Source: Zygaena filipendulae
Taxonomy: Eukaryota; Arthropoda; Insecta; Lepidoptera; Zygaenidae
Direction of reading: 5' to 3'
Assembly (NCBI GenBank): GCA_907165275.2
Contig: OU015649.1
Location: forward strand, 11,748,001 to 11,812,000
DNA: 64,000 nucleotides
The position numbers were made by a program, and so were the translations under genes. Position 1 is the stretch's first letter. Each line of letters starts with the position of its first letter. Shown one piece after another: positions 33,874-44,495 of the stretch. The notes under the pieces are model-generated. The model was not told where the DNA came from, did not search any database, and saw only the letters and a program-made list of their open reading frames with translations.

Positions 33874-36800
33874 TTACGCGGAAACACTACAGAATGGTGG
33901 TTTTCGAAGCGCAGCATAAGAGAGCTGGTGTACTCTAACTCGGAGGAGATTATTTTTATCGAGAAATGGATAAAGTTTCCAGGAAGGAGGTGAGTTTCTC
34001 TTCTTCAATAATCCCTTTATATCATTATGAAAATATTTGTGTTGCAGGTCTCGGATATGAGCCGATTTAAGATCTATTGATTGGATGGCGGTGGAGCGAG
34101 GTAACTTCTGCGTAAACCGCAATACGTATACGATCATTTCTAAATGTTTCGACCAAGACGAGATCTTTACAGTAACGGCTTGAAGATAAGAATATTTCAT
34201 TTCAGGCACATTATCACGAAGAGAGGATACAAAAAGCCATTCGGAAACTAAAGCGCGAGCCCAAGATGGCCCATGCCAGCACAGAGCATGATTAATTAAT
34301 TGCGACAGGAGAAAACCACGTATGAAACAATAACTCTGACTATGTATTCTATTAATAAGAATAAAACATACAGAAGCTAAATGCTTATGAACAGCGGTGT
34401 GATTAGCAAATTGCTGCCAAAGATGCAAAAATGAGTGAATCCAACATAATGTAATTGAATCAAAAAACACAGATATTTCGCCAATTAAATAGCGATAATT
34501 AAAAGTTACAAATATATTATGACGTGCTAATTTAGCGAATAATAACGCGGAACAAATCTCCAAGCGAACTAACGACATAGATTTGATTAGTGCAACCTTG
34601 CGTTTAGAGCACACAAGATGCACGTTTAGCATAGCAACATACGAATTAGATCGAAGATCAAATGCTACAAAATTAAACTGGAAAACATGCGGTGGCTTAG
34701 AATCACCAAAGCGTAATAATAAATTTTCATAGTTTTGGTGATCATTAAAAACAAGAATATATAAGTATATTTGTTTCCCATCAGCAGAGACAGTGATCGC
34801 AAATAAGCGAAAATTAACAACTAATATGTACAGGTCGGCCAGTAAATTAGGACCGGTATGTAATATGTCATTTAGCGACACTCCTATATCAGTACACGCA
34901 CTTGTGTCCAATACAACAGGCGTCTTCATAGTTGCCTTATCAAGCCTGCATACAGCGTGATACGGAATAAAGTATCCGTCATTCACAACTGACGGTGAAT
35001 ATGGTATTTCTAATAAATACTCTTTATTTAAATAATCATTTAGAACATCATTATAAGCCTGTCTCAAATCAGGCATAGACTTTCTAAATTTACGCTCCCA
35101 AGCGGCATAACTACGTTTAGCAAGTGAATTACCTAAAAGACTAGGATCACGTCTAAATGGTGATGCGGAGATATAACGCCCGGAAGGGTCACGTGACACA
35201 CAGTCGCAAAATATTTTTTTGCATTGTGAATTTACAGGGCTATCGATGTCACACGACAGTGACGCCTCCAACTCCTGAAACCTTTGTAAATTACTATCGA
35301 AATCATTATTTACTATAGGACCGAAGGACCAGGCTACGTCATCAATAGGAGCAGAAGCTAAGGTAGGTATTCTGCCCATGACTATATAGCCGAGCGTGGT
35401 TTCGAGAGCTGGAGGAGCGGCGGCAGTGCGGCGAGATACAGCACGACCTCCAAGCAGGAGGTATGGGAACAGCTGTGCACCGAGGATAACCTCGACTTCG
35501 TTCGGCGTGTGCCAGCCTTCATCTGCCATAGGTAAACCCTCCAAATATTCCAGAGCGGACGTATCTACATAACTTGTAGGTAAACGCTCGGTTATGTTGT
35601 CAACTACGATTAATTTGACAACATATCTATCATCAGAAAAGCGAGAAGTGATGGTAAGTGTGACCCATCCCTTAACTGGAGTCGATATATTTCCTACAGT
35701 TTTAATAACGGAGGTCGTAAGCGGTATTATATTTAAATTTAATTTATGACAACATGCTATTGTTATAATATTGTTTTGCGAAGCGTTATCAATGAGGCAT
35801 CGAACTATTTTTCTATCGCCATTAGCGGTACTGGCGTAAACTTGCGCAGTAGCTAATATAATCTGCGTATTACGCTTATAATTATCAAAAGTAGCGGGTG
35901 AGTGTGTGTGCAACGTGATTGAGGTACTTGCACCCGGGACTGGTGCGGCGGGAGCTAGCGGGGGGTCAACCGTGGCGCGCGAGGAAGATGCAGGTGCACC
36001 AGACGCAGCGGCCGCGTTCATCATTGCAGTTGCACTAGAAGATCTATTATTGCACTCCAATGTCGAATCGATATTTTCGTCTACATTAAAATGCAACAAG
36101 GAGTGATGCTTTTGATGACAAAACTTACAGCGGGAGCCCGAATGGCATCGCGACGCAGTATGACTTGTACTTAAGCAATTAGTGCAATATTTATTGACCT
36201 TTATATATTCATATCGTGCCTTAACGCTTAAACTTTTAAAGTTAGGGCATTCGAACAAAAGGTTGTGCTCCGACCCATTGCACACAACACAGACAGACGA
36301 GGCAGGATTGGAACCTGTAATCGCAAAAGAACGTGACGCGGTAGCATGTGCTGAGCGCGTACGTCCCTGCGAATATGCACTCTGCTTACCGGAAGGAACT
36401 AGCATGACATTATTAGATAAATTATTTACATCAGGATTATATGTACGAACATTAGAAGAAGTGGTAGCCGTAGTTGTGCGTTCTAGCACCTTTACACGAT
36501 GGCGAATAAATTCAATTAAATCAGATGTAAGCGGAATATCCTTATCACGAATATTATTTTCGAAGGAATGTATAAGCGAAGTATCTAACCTTTTTAGAGC
36601 AAGGAACATTATTATAAAATCCGATAAATTAGGAATATCAAGTTGCTTTAAAGCATTAAGCGATGATGAAAATCTTTCAATAAACTTATTTAGCTGGACA
36701 CCATTATCTACAACTACCTTATTGTCGAACATATTGTTCAAATAATATGTGCCCAGCGTACGTACATCTTGATACTTCTTGACTAGAGCGTCCCATATGG

Positions 36801-37344
36801 AAGTGTAGTTCTGTTCGTTCGGAATGATTCCCGCAAACACAGAAAGTGCCTCACCGATTAGCTTGCCCACTAAGTACTGGACGCGTTGAGCATCACACAA
36901 ATTTTTATTATTATGAATGTTAGTTTTAAAAGTTTCGTAGAACAATGGCCAACACTCTGGTTTTCCATCGAAACTAGGAAGCTCTATGGGCGGTAATTTT
37001 ATAATATGGGTATCACCGATGGAGGCGCAAGCGACCTTGGCTTTATCATTGCTGTCCATAAGGGAGTTTCTAACGTGCTGTAATTTGGAGTATATTTCCT
37101 CAAAAGCCAGCCAATTTGAATAATTTGGACTATATGAGGGATCACTCTCCATTTCCAATGCGTTATGCTCATCACAAAGGCTATTAAATTGCTCGTACAG
37201 TTTAGAAATATTACTAGTATTAGCCAGAAATTCCTGCTTAAGGCGAGTTTCGGAAAATGAAACCTTTTTAGTTTTCTCATATAAATCAGTAATATGAGAA
37301 AATATAACTTCTTTTTTGGCTATTACTATTTTTAAATTAGCCAT
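33874..37344 (-). CDS. BEL/Pao gag-protease-partial RT fusion polyprotein
   Basis: A single open frame of 1156 codons starts at MANLKIVIAKKE. Domains in order: a gag region (DUF1759-like) with LPPIELPSFDGKPECWPLFY at about residues 110-130; Cys/His zinc knuckles near residues 350-410 (CTNCLSTSHTASRC starts at Cys387); an aspartic-protease-like region with IDNASQ (Asp519), where most relatives have DSGSQ; the start of reverse transcriptase with FAITVSADGKQIY (Asp855). Then, instead of the YVDD segment, the frame jumps to the region reading ALIKSMSLVRLEICSALLFA, just after RNase H. The deletion kept the frame open to 33874. The gag part may still form particles; polymerase activity should be absent. 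Confidence 0.85.
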   Translation of the reverse strand: MANLKIVIAKKEVIFSHITDLYEKTKKVSFSETRLKQEFLANTSNISKLYEQFNSLCDEHNALEMESDPSYSPNYSNWLAFEEIYSKLQHVRNSLMDSNDKAKVACASIGDTHIIKLPPIELPSFDGKPECWPLFYETFKTNIHNNKNLCDAQRVQYLVGKLIGEALSVFAGIIPNEQNYTSIWDALVKKYQDVRTLGTYYLNNMFDNKVVVDNGVQLNKFIERFSSSLNALKQLDIPNLSDFIIMFLALKRLDTSLIHSFENNIRDKDIPLTSDLIEFIRHRVKVLERTTTATTSSNVRTYNPDVNNLSNNVMLVPSGKQSAYSQGRTRSAHATASRSFAITGSNPASSVCVVCNGSEHNLLFECPNFKSLSVKARYEYIKVNKYCTNCLSTSHTASRCHSGSRCKFCHQKHHSLLHFNVDENIDSTLECNNRSSSATAMMNAAAASGAPASSSRATVDPPLAPAAPVPGASTSITLHTHSPATFDNYKRNTQIILATAQVYASTANGDRKIVRCLIDNASQNNIITIACCHKLNLNIIPLTTSVIKTVGNISTPVKGWVTLTITSRFSDDRYVVKLIVVDNITERLPTSYVDTSALEYLEGLPMADEGWHTPNEVEVILGAQLFPYLLLGGRAVSRRTAAAPPALETTLGYIVMGRIPTLASAPIDDVAWSFGPIVNNDFDSNLQRFQELEASLSCDIDSPVNSQCKKIFCDCVSRDPSGRYISASPFRRDPSLLGNSLAKRSYAAWERKFRKSMPDLRQAYNDVLNDYLNKEYLLEIPYSPSVVNDGYFIPYHAVCRLDKATMKTPVVLDTSACTDIGVSLNDILHTGPNLLADLYILVVNFRLFAITVSADGKQIYLYILVFNDHQNYENLLLRFGDSKPPHVFQFNFVAFDLRSNSYVAMLNVHLVCSKRKVALIKSMSLVRLEICSALLFAKLARHNIFVTFNYRYLIGEISVFFDSITLCWIHSFLHLWQQFANHTAVHKHLASVCFILINRIHSQSYCFIRGFLLSQLINHALCWHGPSWARALVSEWLFVSSLRDNVPEMKYSYLQAVTVKISSWSKHLEMIVYVLRFTQKLPRSTAIQSIDLKSAHIRDLQHKYFHNDIKGLLKKRNSPPSWKLYPFLDKNNLLRVRVHQLSYAALRKPPFCSVSA

Positions 37345-37543
37345 TTTTATAAAATATTAAAATGTTACACGAAACCCGGGTAATTAAATTATACCTAGTA
37401 TTTGACGTATTAATTTGACGTATAATGGAGGAAAATTATTATGCGTTTTGAACAAATTAAACGAAATATTATTGAATATTTTACAAATAGCGGTGCATTA
37501 ACTTTCTGAATATATTTTATATTTATTTTATTACGGTTCTAAT

Positions 37544-37560
37544 CCGGCTCAAAGGTACCA
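37544..37560 (-). promoter_or_regulatory. candidate primer-binding site
   Basis: The minus strand just inside the 5' LTR, after five bases, reads TGGTACCTTTGAGCCGG. TGG complements a tRNA CCA end; I cannot name the tRNA. Confidence 0.45.
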
Positions 37561-37565
37561 AAAAA

Positions 37566-37968
37566 TGTTTAAGCGAAAACTTGGCAAAAACTATACTACC
37601 TGAGCGGCGGTGCGAATATATTACAAAGTCCGAGAACCCTTAATTTGCGCCGAATAAAAATATAGGAAGAGGTGGATAGTGAGCATGCATACCTTGCAAA
37701 TCCTCGAGCTCGATCGGCGCTAGGGTCTGGATTCTAGACAGCGGAATCACAACTTGATATTTTAAAGCGGTTGATGCAACGATATTAAGCAGCCATCGAA
37801 GAAGACATATTTTTTTCTTTTTTCTTGTTTGACATAAAACGTCATGGTTTTATTATGCGACGGATTTACTGGCCATTATCTTGGGCCAAGATCAAGTCAC
37901 GATTATTTGGATTGGTTTTGCTCACAAATTAAGCCACCAAACCAACTATAAAATATTCGGCGCAAACA
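37566..37968 (-). repeat. 5' LTR of the BEL/Pao element
   Basis: Its ends and length (403 bp) are the same as in the left LTR. It is followed by GTACC, the second copy of the target duplication. Confidence 0.9.
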
Positions 37969-37973
37969 GTACC

Positions 37974-40734
37974 CATAATTACGGAGTTGGGAAAAACTAA
38001 GTTAGTTGGGATGTGAGTTCGGGATGCGAAACTTTGAGTACCACGCATGATCACAAAAAGGGGCAGGTCATTATATGCAATTTTCCGAAAGATTCGAAAT
38101 TAAGGTTGGAAACGGAACCGTATAACGAACGCACGGAATCTATGTAAGCGACCAAAATAGTTATTTTTTTTCACGTTTTAATACCAAACATCGACTTTTC
38201 TCCATTATTATTAGAGTATATATTAATCAAATAAACCTTCAAGTAAAAATTATGTAGGTAACTGATAGTAAAAACCACATCAAAATCGGTTTGGTAAATT
38301 AAGAGAACTTAGCAGACAAACAGACAAACATGGATAGTGACTTTTTTACAGTATTGAGAAAAATCGTTAATGCACATTTAGTTAAAAAAGAATACGCAAT
38401 AAAGAAATGTCATAGGTACATATCTAATGTCGAGTTAGTGTAGTTTTAATATAAATCAGTCTTAATATAGACTGAATATAAAACATAATAAAACCTTAGT
38501 AGAGCTTTTAATACTTTGTATAGGCTTGCTATAGAAGTTTCTAACTAAACGTTTACTAACTAAACATTATACATTTTTATAAGATAAGTATAGATAAGCT
38601 TATCAACATCCCACTTTTCATTGTTCAAATGACAATGGATAGAATGAGAAGTAATTCTGTAGACTTCAGCGCGAATAAAATGACATTGTTATCCGCCACC
38701 CATTGTTAATATTTAATGGTTAACAGGAGGAGAGACGTAACCAGCTTTACAAAGACTTCCGAGACTTAGCTACAATGCGATAGGCAACGTTGTTCATATA
38801 TATCCAGCTAAATGTCAAGAGAGATTAGTCACAGTTTAGTTCTCTTAACCCTAGAGCTTTAGGCAGCGAGAATTCTTATTTAATTAGGCAATTAGGAATT
38901 TTGTAGCACTTTTACTTCACCAACCTGTTCCTACATACCTAATGCACGTTTGCACCTTTTGTTGAATGTATTTGCTCGTATATAATTGAAGTTTCTCATG
39001 GACATGAAATAATATAGTTAAAGTAATATTGGTTTACTGTGATTTTATGTAGTTACTTTATATTACATCATAAATACGTATCCAACCAGAAAATTTACTA
39101 GACTAAATTCCCATTTGTGTTTTACGATAATCTAAATAAACGACGTAAATTATGCTTTGGTACAGGCAATTATCTTTTTACAGGCTATATACATTTTACC
39201 ACAGGTTGATGAAAAATACGAATAGTCTCTTTATCTGTTTTATTATCTCATACCAAGATAGGTACTTGTTAATCAGTCTTTATGTGATAGTAGGAGAAAT
39301 TTTATGAGAAATATGAACTATTCTTCTTGTTTTATGTCTTCATTTTATTAAAAATGTTATACAATACTTATAAATACATGTATATAGTAATTCATATACG
39401 AAAAACCGTGAAGAACAGATAGTATTATTGACACAGAAAGATAATGTCGTTTCGACTGAAACGAAAAGGCAAAGACGACGGCCACGGCGGGACACCAAAT
39501 GCAAGAAAAACCGGATGGCGCACCATTGTCAGTGGGAAAACGTGCTGTAACCATAGGTACGTGCCTCCCTACGCTCCACCTCAATTTAGTGTTAAACATG
39601 GTTAAACGTAGAGGCAATGGCGATTGTTGGTGGTAAATTATCTGTGTTTAAAACCAAATTACCTTTATACGTATGATTCAGTGAAATGAGTATTTAGCAG
39701 ACAGAAGTATAAATAATATAAAACATGAGTATTTAAAAGCATAAATAAAAACTTTACACACACACACAAAACTTTGCGGACAAGTCGCGCGTCTGTAGTA
39801 GTAAAAGGTAGATAAATTGGTTTGCTTGTATGGACTGTCAGGGGTAAGGCGTCGGCGTCAAATAAAAAATCGTCCGTCGTGTCGTAACTGTCGCTGGTAC
39901 ATACGTACATCACTATTTGCTACCTAAATATAGGACAGAGGTCACACGTTCAGGCCAGTCTCATACATTATTCAATCATCCGTCGTACCTCGGTCGAACC
40001 CCCGCCACCAACGGTGTCCAACTCGATTTTTGTTAATGATGATTAATTCCATTTCCCTAGTGACTGACGGAATCTTGTAGCATGTTATCTTACACGCAAA
40101 GTTACCGCGTATGTTTGCGCTGACATTTTTACAAAAATCTATTACTAAAGACCGCTTCTATATAGAACCAAAGAAGTTGGTTCATATAAACAAATTTTAT
40201 AGATCCGATTGTAACATTTGTACAAATGTAGGTAACATTTGGAAAAACAAATAATATTTCAAAGTCAAGCTAAGCCTAGGCCATTAAATTTTTATTCCGC
40301 TGTTTCTCGGGAAAAAACTGCAAATTTGTAACTTCTCTATTTTTGGTAACCACGAAACGCGTTGGTTTTGTATTTCAATTTCGAACATTATCGTTCTAGT
40401 TGTAATATCTCTATGGCTACCGCTATAGTATAAAGTGTTATTTGATGGAATTAAGACATATTTCATGGTGTAAAATCGTTAACCATCACCGAACTAATAT
40501 GAAACGATATAATAATTTGTCGCTTATATACAAAGTCCGAGTAGTGAATTGGTGAAGGCGTCAATACGCATCCCGTATTACGCCACGTTCGGACCCCTGG
40601 TTCATCTGACTCTTTCTACTCGATTGGTGTATTTCATACATGGAGTAAGTTGACAAACTCTATAGGTCCGAGCCACTGACAACTGAACGCCACTCATAAT
40701 GAGAGCAGCCGGCGCGAATTAATAAGCAACCAAT
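37974..40734. other. intergenic; one Helitron-like scrap
   Basis: Near 38210-38345 a diverged reverse fragment (ACATCAAAATCGGTTTGGTA followed by CAGACAAACAGACAAACA) belongs to the CAGACAGA-tailed repeat. The rest shows nothing; the minus frames at 39357-39617 and 39665-39913 have no recognisable motif. Confidence 0.4.
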
Positions 40735-40855
40735 AATAATAATCGTTCCAAAACCCATTAATTTACCAATACGCGCGCACCTATGACGCCGTGACGGAAA
40801 AATTCGCCTAAATCCGTACCGTGCGATAAAGAACTTCGTTCTAAAAATTACTGTG
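40735..40855. repeat. dispersed repeat, copy 1
   Basis: It shares AATCGTTCCAAAA, ACGCGCGCACCTATGACGCC and CCGTACCGTGCGATAAAGAA with 51363-51513, in the same orientation. The type is unknown. Confidence 0.5.
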
Positions 40856-41010
40856 GAAACCCCGTTTCATTCTGTTCGTGACCCGTTAAAATATTTTTTT
40901 TTTAAATATATACATACAAAATACAGACGTAGTAATAGTTTCAATTTAATGAAGGGTACTAATGTATTATAATATTTTATTGTGAACAAACATGTGCCTA
41001 TATTAGGTAT

Positions 41011-41760
41011 CAGTGGCGAAGGGTGAAATATTGAGAGAGGCAACCCGGAAATCTATTTGGTACCTACTATAAATACGTAATTTCAACTATCTACTTACCG
41101 CAAATACCTAATTTCAACGTACGTCTGCGTAACTGCTTTCACTATCATTACACACAACAAAAAAAAATCCAATTATAATGCTAATCACTAATCACTATTT
41201 AATACCAAGTAATATATTCTTACACGTGACACTAACTAATAAATTCAAATACCTATAAATTTTCAATTTTTTCATCATAAATTCAAGTTGTCTGTCAACA
41301 GTCAACACAGAATGTCCGCTTCGTTTCGAATTTCTAGGACCAATGAGGATATTAGATGAGACAGTAATAGAAAATGCGTGCGCGTGAGCAAGACGGAGGG
41401 AGTAACTCGATTTGCAGCGGCTTGCCATAGTAGCTACTTTAGCCGGCTGCCTGCGACCTTGATGTGACGTCACGGCATTATTTTGTATGGAAGTTTAACT
41501 GCCAAAAAGCCGATCGCGCCAGCGGCTTATTTTATAACAATTTGTTGTTGAAGAGCAAATTTGTTGATAGTTTAGGCGTTTTGTAATATTTTCTACTCAG
41601 TAGAGATAATTTTTGTAGTATTTCAATAGATTCTACTGAAATCCTTCCTACAAAAATTAATAATTGTGCTATTTCTAAATTACGGCAGAGAGAGTGATTG
41701 TGTTCCCATTTTCTGAAGGGAAGCCGGTGGGAATCGGCTTATATGGTACCTTCGCCACTG
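41011..41760. mobile_element. hAT-type non-autonomous transposon (750 bp)
   Basis: The ends are CAGTGGCGAAGG and CCTTCGCCACTG, and the flanks are a perfect 8-bp duplication TTAGGTAT (41003-41010 and 41761-41768). CAGTGGCG-type termini with 8-bp duplications are diagnostic of hAT. The interior has no transposase; the minus frame at 41195-41473 shows no known motif. Confidence 0.85.
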
Positions 41761-42072
41761 TTAGGTATACATATTACAGGCAATACAATAAACATAAAAT
41801 ACCTATAGTAACTAGCATAATACAGCGTTCAAATACTTGACAGTCATCAAGATAATTGACACTCGACATATTAAGTAGATTACATATTTGGTGTAGCATT
41901 TAAACTAGATCAAGCAGCCGACATCATTAAAACTATTATTTATCCTCCTAACTCGTATTTTTTAACCGACTTCCACAAAGCAGGAGGTTACGCAATATGC
42001 ATTCGGCTGTATGTATTTTTTTGTATTTTCAATAAGACCCACCAAGTTACAGCGCGCAGCGGTATATACATC

Positions 42073-42328
42073 TAATATATAAATCACGTGGCACGTTGTT
42101 TGTCCGCGATGGACTCCTAAACTACTGAACGGATTTTGATAAAATTTTGTAACCATCTATAATATGGTCCAACTTAAAAGATAGGATAGTTTATATCCCG
42201 GAATTCATGCGGGAACTCCGGAATCAATGCGGGGAACTGCTTATCACCGTAAACTACAGCACTTTTTTCCCGGAATTACCGCGGGAACTCCGAAATTACC
42301 GCCGATGAAATAGCGCGGGACAGCTAGT
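42073..42328 (+). mobile_element. Helitron-like repeat (AAATCACGTG subtype), tandem copy 1
   Basis: It runs from TAATATATAAATCACGTGGC to GCGCGGGACAGCTAGT, with two GAATTCC/GGGAACTCC palindromic blocks. The next copy starts directly after its CTAGT. Confidence 0.75.
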
Positions 42329-42556
42329 CTAATATATATAAATCACGTGTCACGTTGTTTGTCCGCGATGGACTCCGAAACTACTGAACGGATTTCGATA
42401 AAATTTTGTAACCAGTCATAAAATGGTCCAACTTAAAAGATAGGATAGTTTTTATCCCGGAATTCCCTCGGGAACTGAAGGACATAGAGTACTTTTTTCC
42501 CGCAACCTCCGCGGGAACTCCGAAATTACCGCGGATGAAATCGCGGGGGACAGCTA
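42329..42556 (+). mobile_element. Helitron-like repeat (AAATCACGTG subtype), tandem copy 2
   Basis: It starts CTAATATATATAAATCACGT, abutting copy 1. The end CGGGGGACAGCTA lacks the final GT. Head-to-tail placement suggests insertion beside, or end-bypass from, copy 1. Confidence 0.7.
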
Positions 42557-43082
42557 TTTATAAAATATATTACACATTCTTATATGTATGTAGAGTATAG
42601 TAGGATTTACATGATGAAGTACCAACATGCTTCCAGTACGTGCTGTGCCCGAGTGAAAGCGTGCATACATGCATTCACCGAGCAAATGGTAGAGGTCATG
42701 CACTAGAGAATTTATCGAACTACGAACCCAGCCGTAAGTGGCCAAATAATTGCATGGGTGCGCGAATTGCGATCCAATCCAGCGAAGCGCCGGTATACCG
42801 TGTTAACAACACACTCGTATGATAGTTATATAGACGATAGGTACATATACATATATAAATCAATTAATTTGAACTACATAGGTATTGTTGGAATGGAATG
42901 GTACTGCAAAACGTTGTGTGCCTGTGTTTTTTATGCAGTAGGTACAATAGTTACAGCAATCTGTTCTCCGAGATTTCATCGCAATAAAATGTTTATGTAG
43001 ATATAATAATAATAATATTTATTTCACAATGAATAAATGAATCAAATAATACAGCGCTCAAACCTCAAACACCCGAAGATAT

Positions 43083-43192
43083 CATGAAATTTTGCAAACA
43101 TATTATAACCTCTCTGTTATAATATGTTTGCAAAATTTCATGATGATCGGATAACCTCTCTGTTATAATATGTTTGCAAAATTTCATGATGA
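43083..43192. repeat. palindrome plus tandem unit
   Basis: An inverted pair (CATGAAATTTTGCAAACATA and its complement around ACCTCTCTGT) is followed by a direct repeat of the right arm with a spacing of about 46 bp. The unit derives from the Helitron core ATGAAATTTTGC. Confidence 0.7.
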
Positions 43193-43390
43193 TCGGATAT
43201 GGGTGATGCTTTTGCTATTTATGTACCTAGGTACGTGCAAACTGTGACATCATGATATGTGTATTGTGTATGCTTATCGCGAATATTCGTAATGGTCCTG
43301 GTAGAAAATCAGCTCTACGAGTACGAGGTGAGACAGCGACCGTTTTGATAATATGACACACCACACAGAGAACCCTGTTATTATATTCTT

Positions 43391-43684
43391 ACTAGCTGTC
43401 CCCCACGATTTCATCCGCGGTAATTTCGGTGTTCCCGCGGAGGTTGCGGGAAAAAAGTACCTACTCTATGTCCTTCTTTATACGCCGACAGTAGTTTACG
43501 GTGATTAGCTGTTCCCCGCATTAGTGCCGAAGTTCCCGCGGGAATTCCGGGATAAAAACTATCCTATCTTTTAAGTTGGACCATATTATAAATGGTTGCA
43601 AAATTTTATCAAAAACCATATATATTCAGTAGTTTCGAAGTCCATCGCGGACAAACAACATGACACGTGATTTATATATATTAA
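43391..43684 (-). mobile_element. Helitron-like repeat (AAATCACGTG subtype), reverse copy
   Basis: ACTAGCTGTCCCCCACGATT at the left is the inverted 3' end. CATGACACGTGATTTATATA at the right is the inverted 5' end. It is near full length. Confidence 0.75.
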
Positions 43685-43747
43685 GATTAGCTGTTCCCCG
43701 TGGGAATTCCGAGATAGAAACTACCTTATGTCCTTCTCTTTATCCCT

Positions 43748-44215
43748 AACTAGCTGACCCCCGCGGTTTCACCCGCGGTAATTTCACTATAGCTCCCTAT
43801 AAGTGATAGAATTTTCAAAACCGGTTCAGTAGATCCAGAGATTATAACCTCACAAACTCTGGAGTTCCTGCAGGAATCCCGGGATAAAAAGTACCCTATG
43901 TCACTAAGGATCACTGCAGCTTTTTGAAAGTGAAAGAATTTTCAAAATCCGTTCAGTAGATCCAGATACTTCACTACACCCTACAACCTCACAAATTCAC
44001 AATCTCCGGAGTTCCCGCGGGAATTCCGGGATAAAAGTACTCTATGTCACTCAAGATCACTGTAGCTTCTTATAAGTGAAAGAATTTTTAAAATCGGTCC
44101 TGTCGATCCAGAAATTACCCACTACAATCTCACAAACTCACAAACTCACAAACTCACAAACCCACAAACTCACAAACCCACAAACTCACAAACTTTTGTT
44201 CTCTATAATATTAGT
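43748..44215 (-). mobile_element. Helitron-like repeat with internal tandem units
   Basis: It begins ACTAGCTGACCCCCGCGG. Inside, a unit (GGAGTTCC.GCAGGAAT.CCGGGATAAAA.., then ATCACTG.AGCTT, then TCAGTAGATCCAG) is repeated about 2.5 times. It ends in a (CACAAACTC)n array at 44128-44193 and TAATATTAGTATAGAC. Confidence 0.7.
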
Positions 44216-44495
44216 ATAGACAACATGTATACAAAATTTTATGATGATCGATTGAGTCGGTGAGGCGTGAAAGCATAACAAACAAACAAACAAACTCACT
44301 TTCGCATTTATAATATTAGTAAAGATAGTAAGGATTAGCTACCCCGTGGTTTCACCCGCGTTAATTTCGAAGTTCCCGCGGGAATTCCGGGACAAAAAGT
44401 ACCCTTCTCTGTATCCTTGACAACCTGTTCGCAAAATGTCATGATTATCAGTTGAGTAGTTAAGCCGTGAAAGCGCAACAAACGAACTCACTTTC
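44216..44495 (-). mobile_element. two reverse Helitron-like fragments
   Basis: 44216-44325 is a 5' part (TTTTATGATGATCGATTGAG, then AACAAACAAACAAACTCAC). 44335-44495 is a fuller copy (TAGCTACCCCGTGGTTTCAC to GAACTCACTTTCAG). Together with 43391-44215 they make a cluster of four reverse copies. Confidence 0.65.

Larger units (their letters stand above)
32747..37968 (-). mobile_element. BEL/Pao LTR retrotransposon, internally deleted
   Basis: This is a 5222-bp element with 403-bp direct LTRs (32747-33149 and 37566-37968), which appear identical by eye. They have TG..CA ends and are flanked by a GTACC duplication. On the minus strand it carries a gag-protease frame (33874-37344), a deletion joining the RT region to the RNase H region in frame, and scraps of integrase before the 3' LTR. 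The polypurine tract (33150-33163) and primer-binding-site candidate (37544-37560) are in place. Identical LTRs mean recent insertion. It lacks the RT catalytic YxDD segment and the integrase core, so it would depend on another element. Confidence 0.9.

Noticed and set aside
36182..36745. Plus-strand frame of 187 codons
   Set aside because: It is antisense to the BEL/Pao gag frame, whose zinc knuckles and domain order are clear.
44128..44193. CRISPR-like regular repeats
   Set aside because: The unit is 9-10 bases with no spacers. It is a simple tandem array at the end of a Helitron-like copy.
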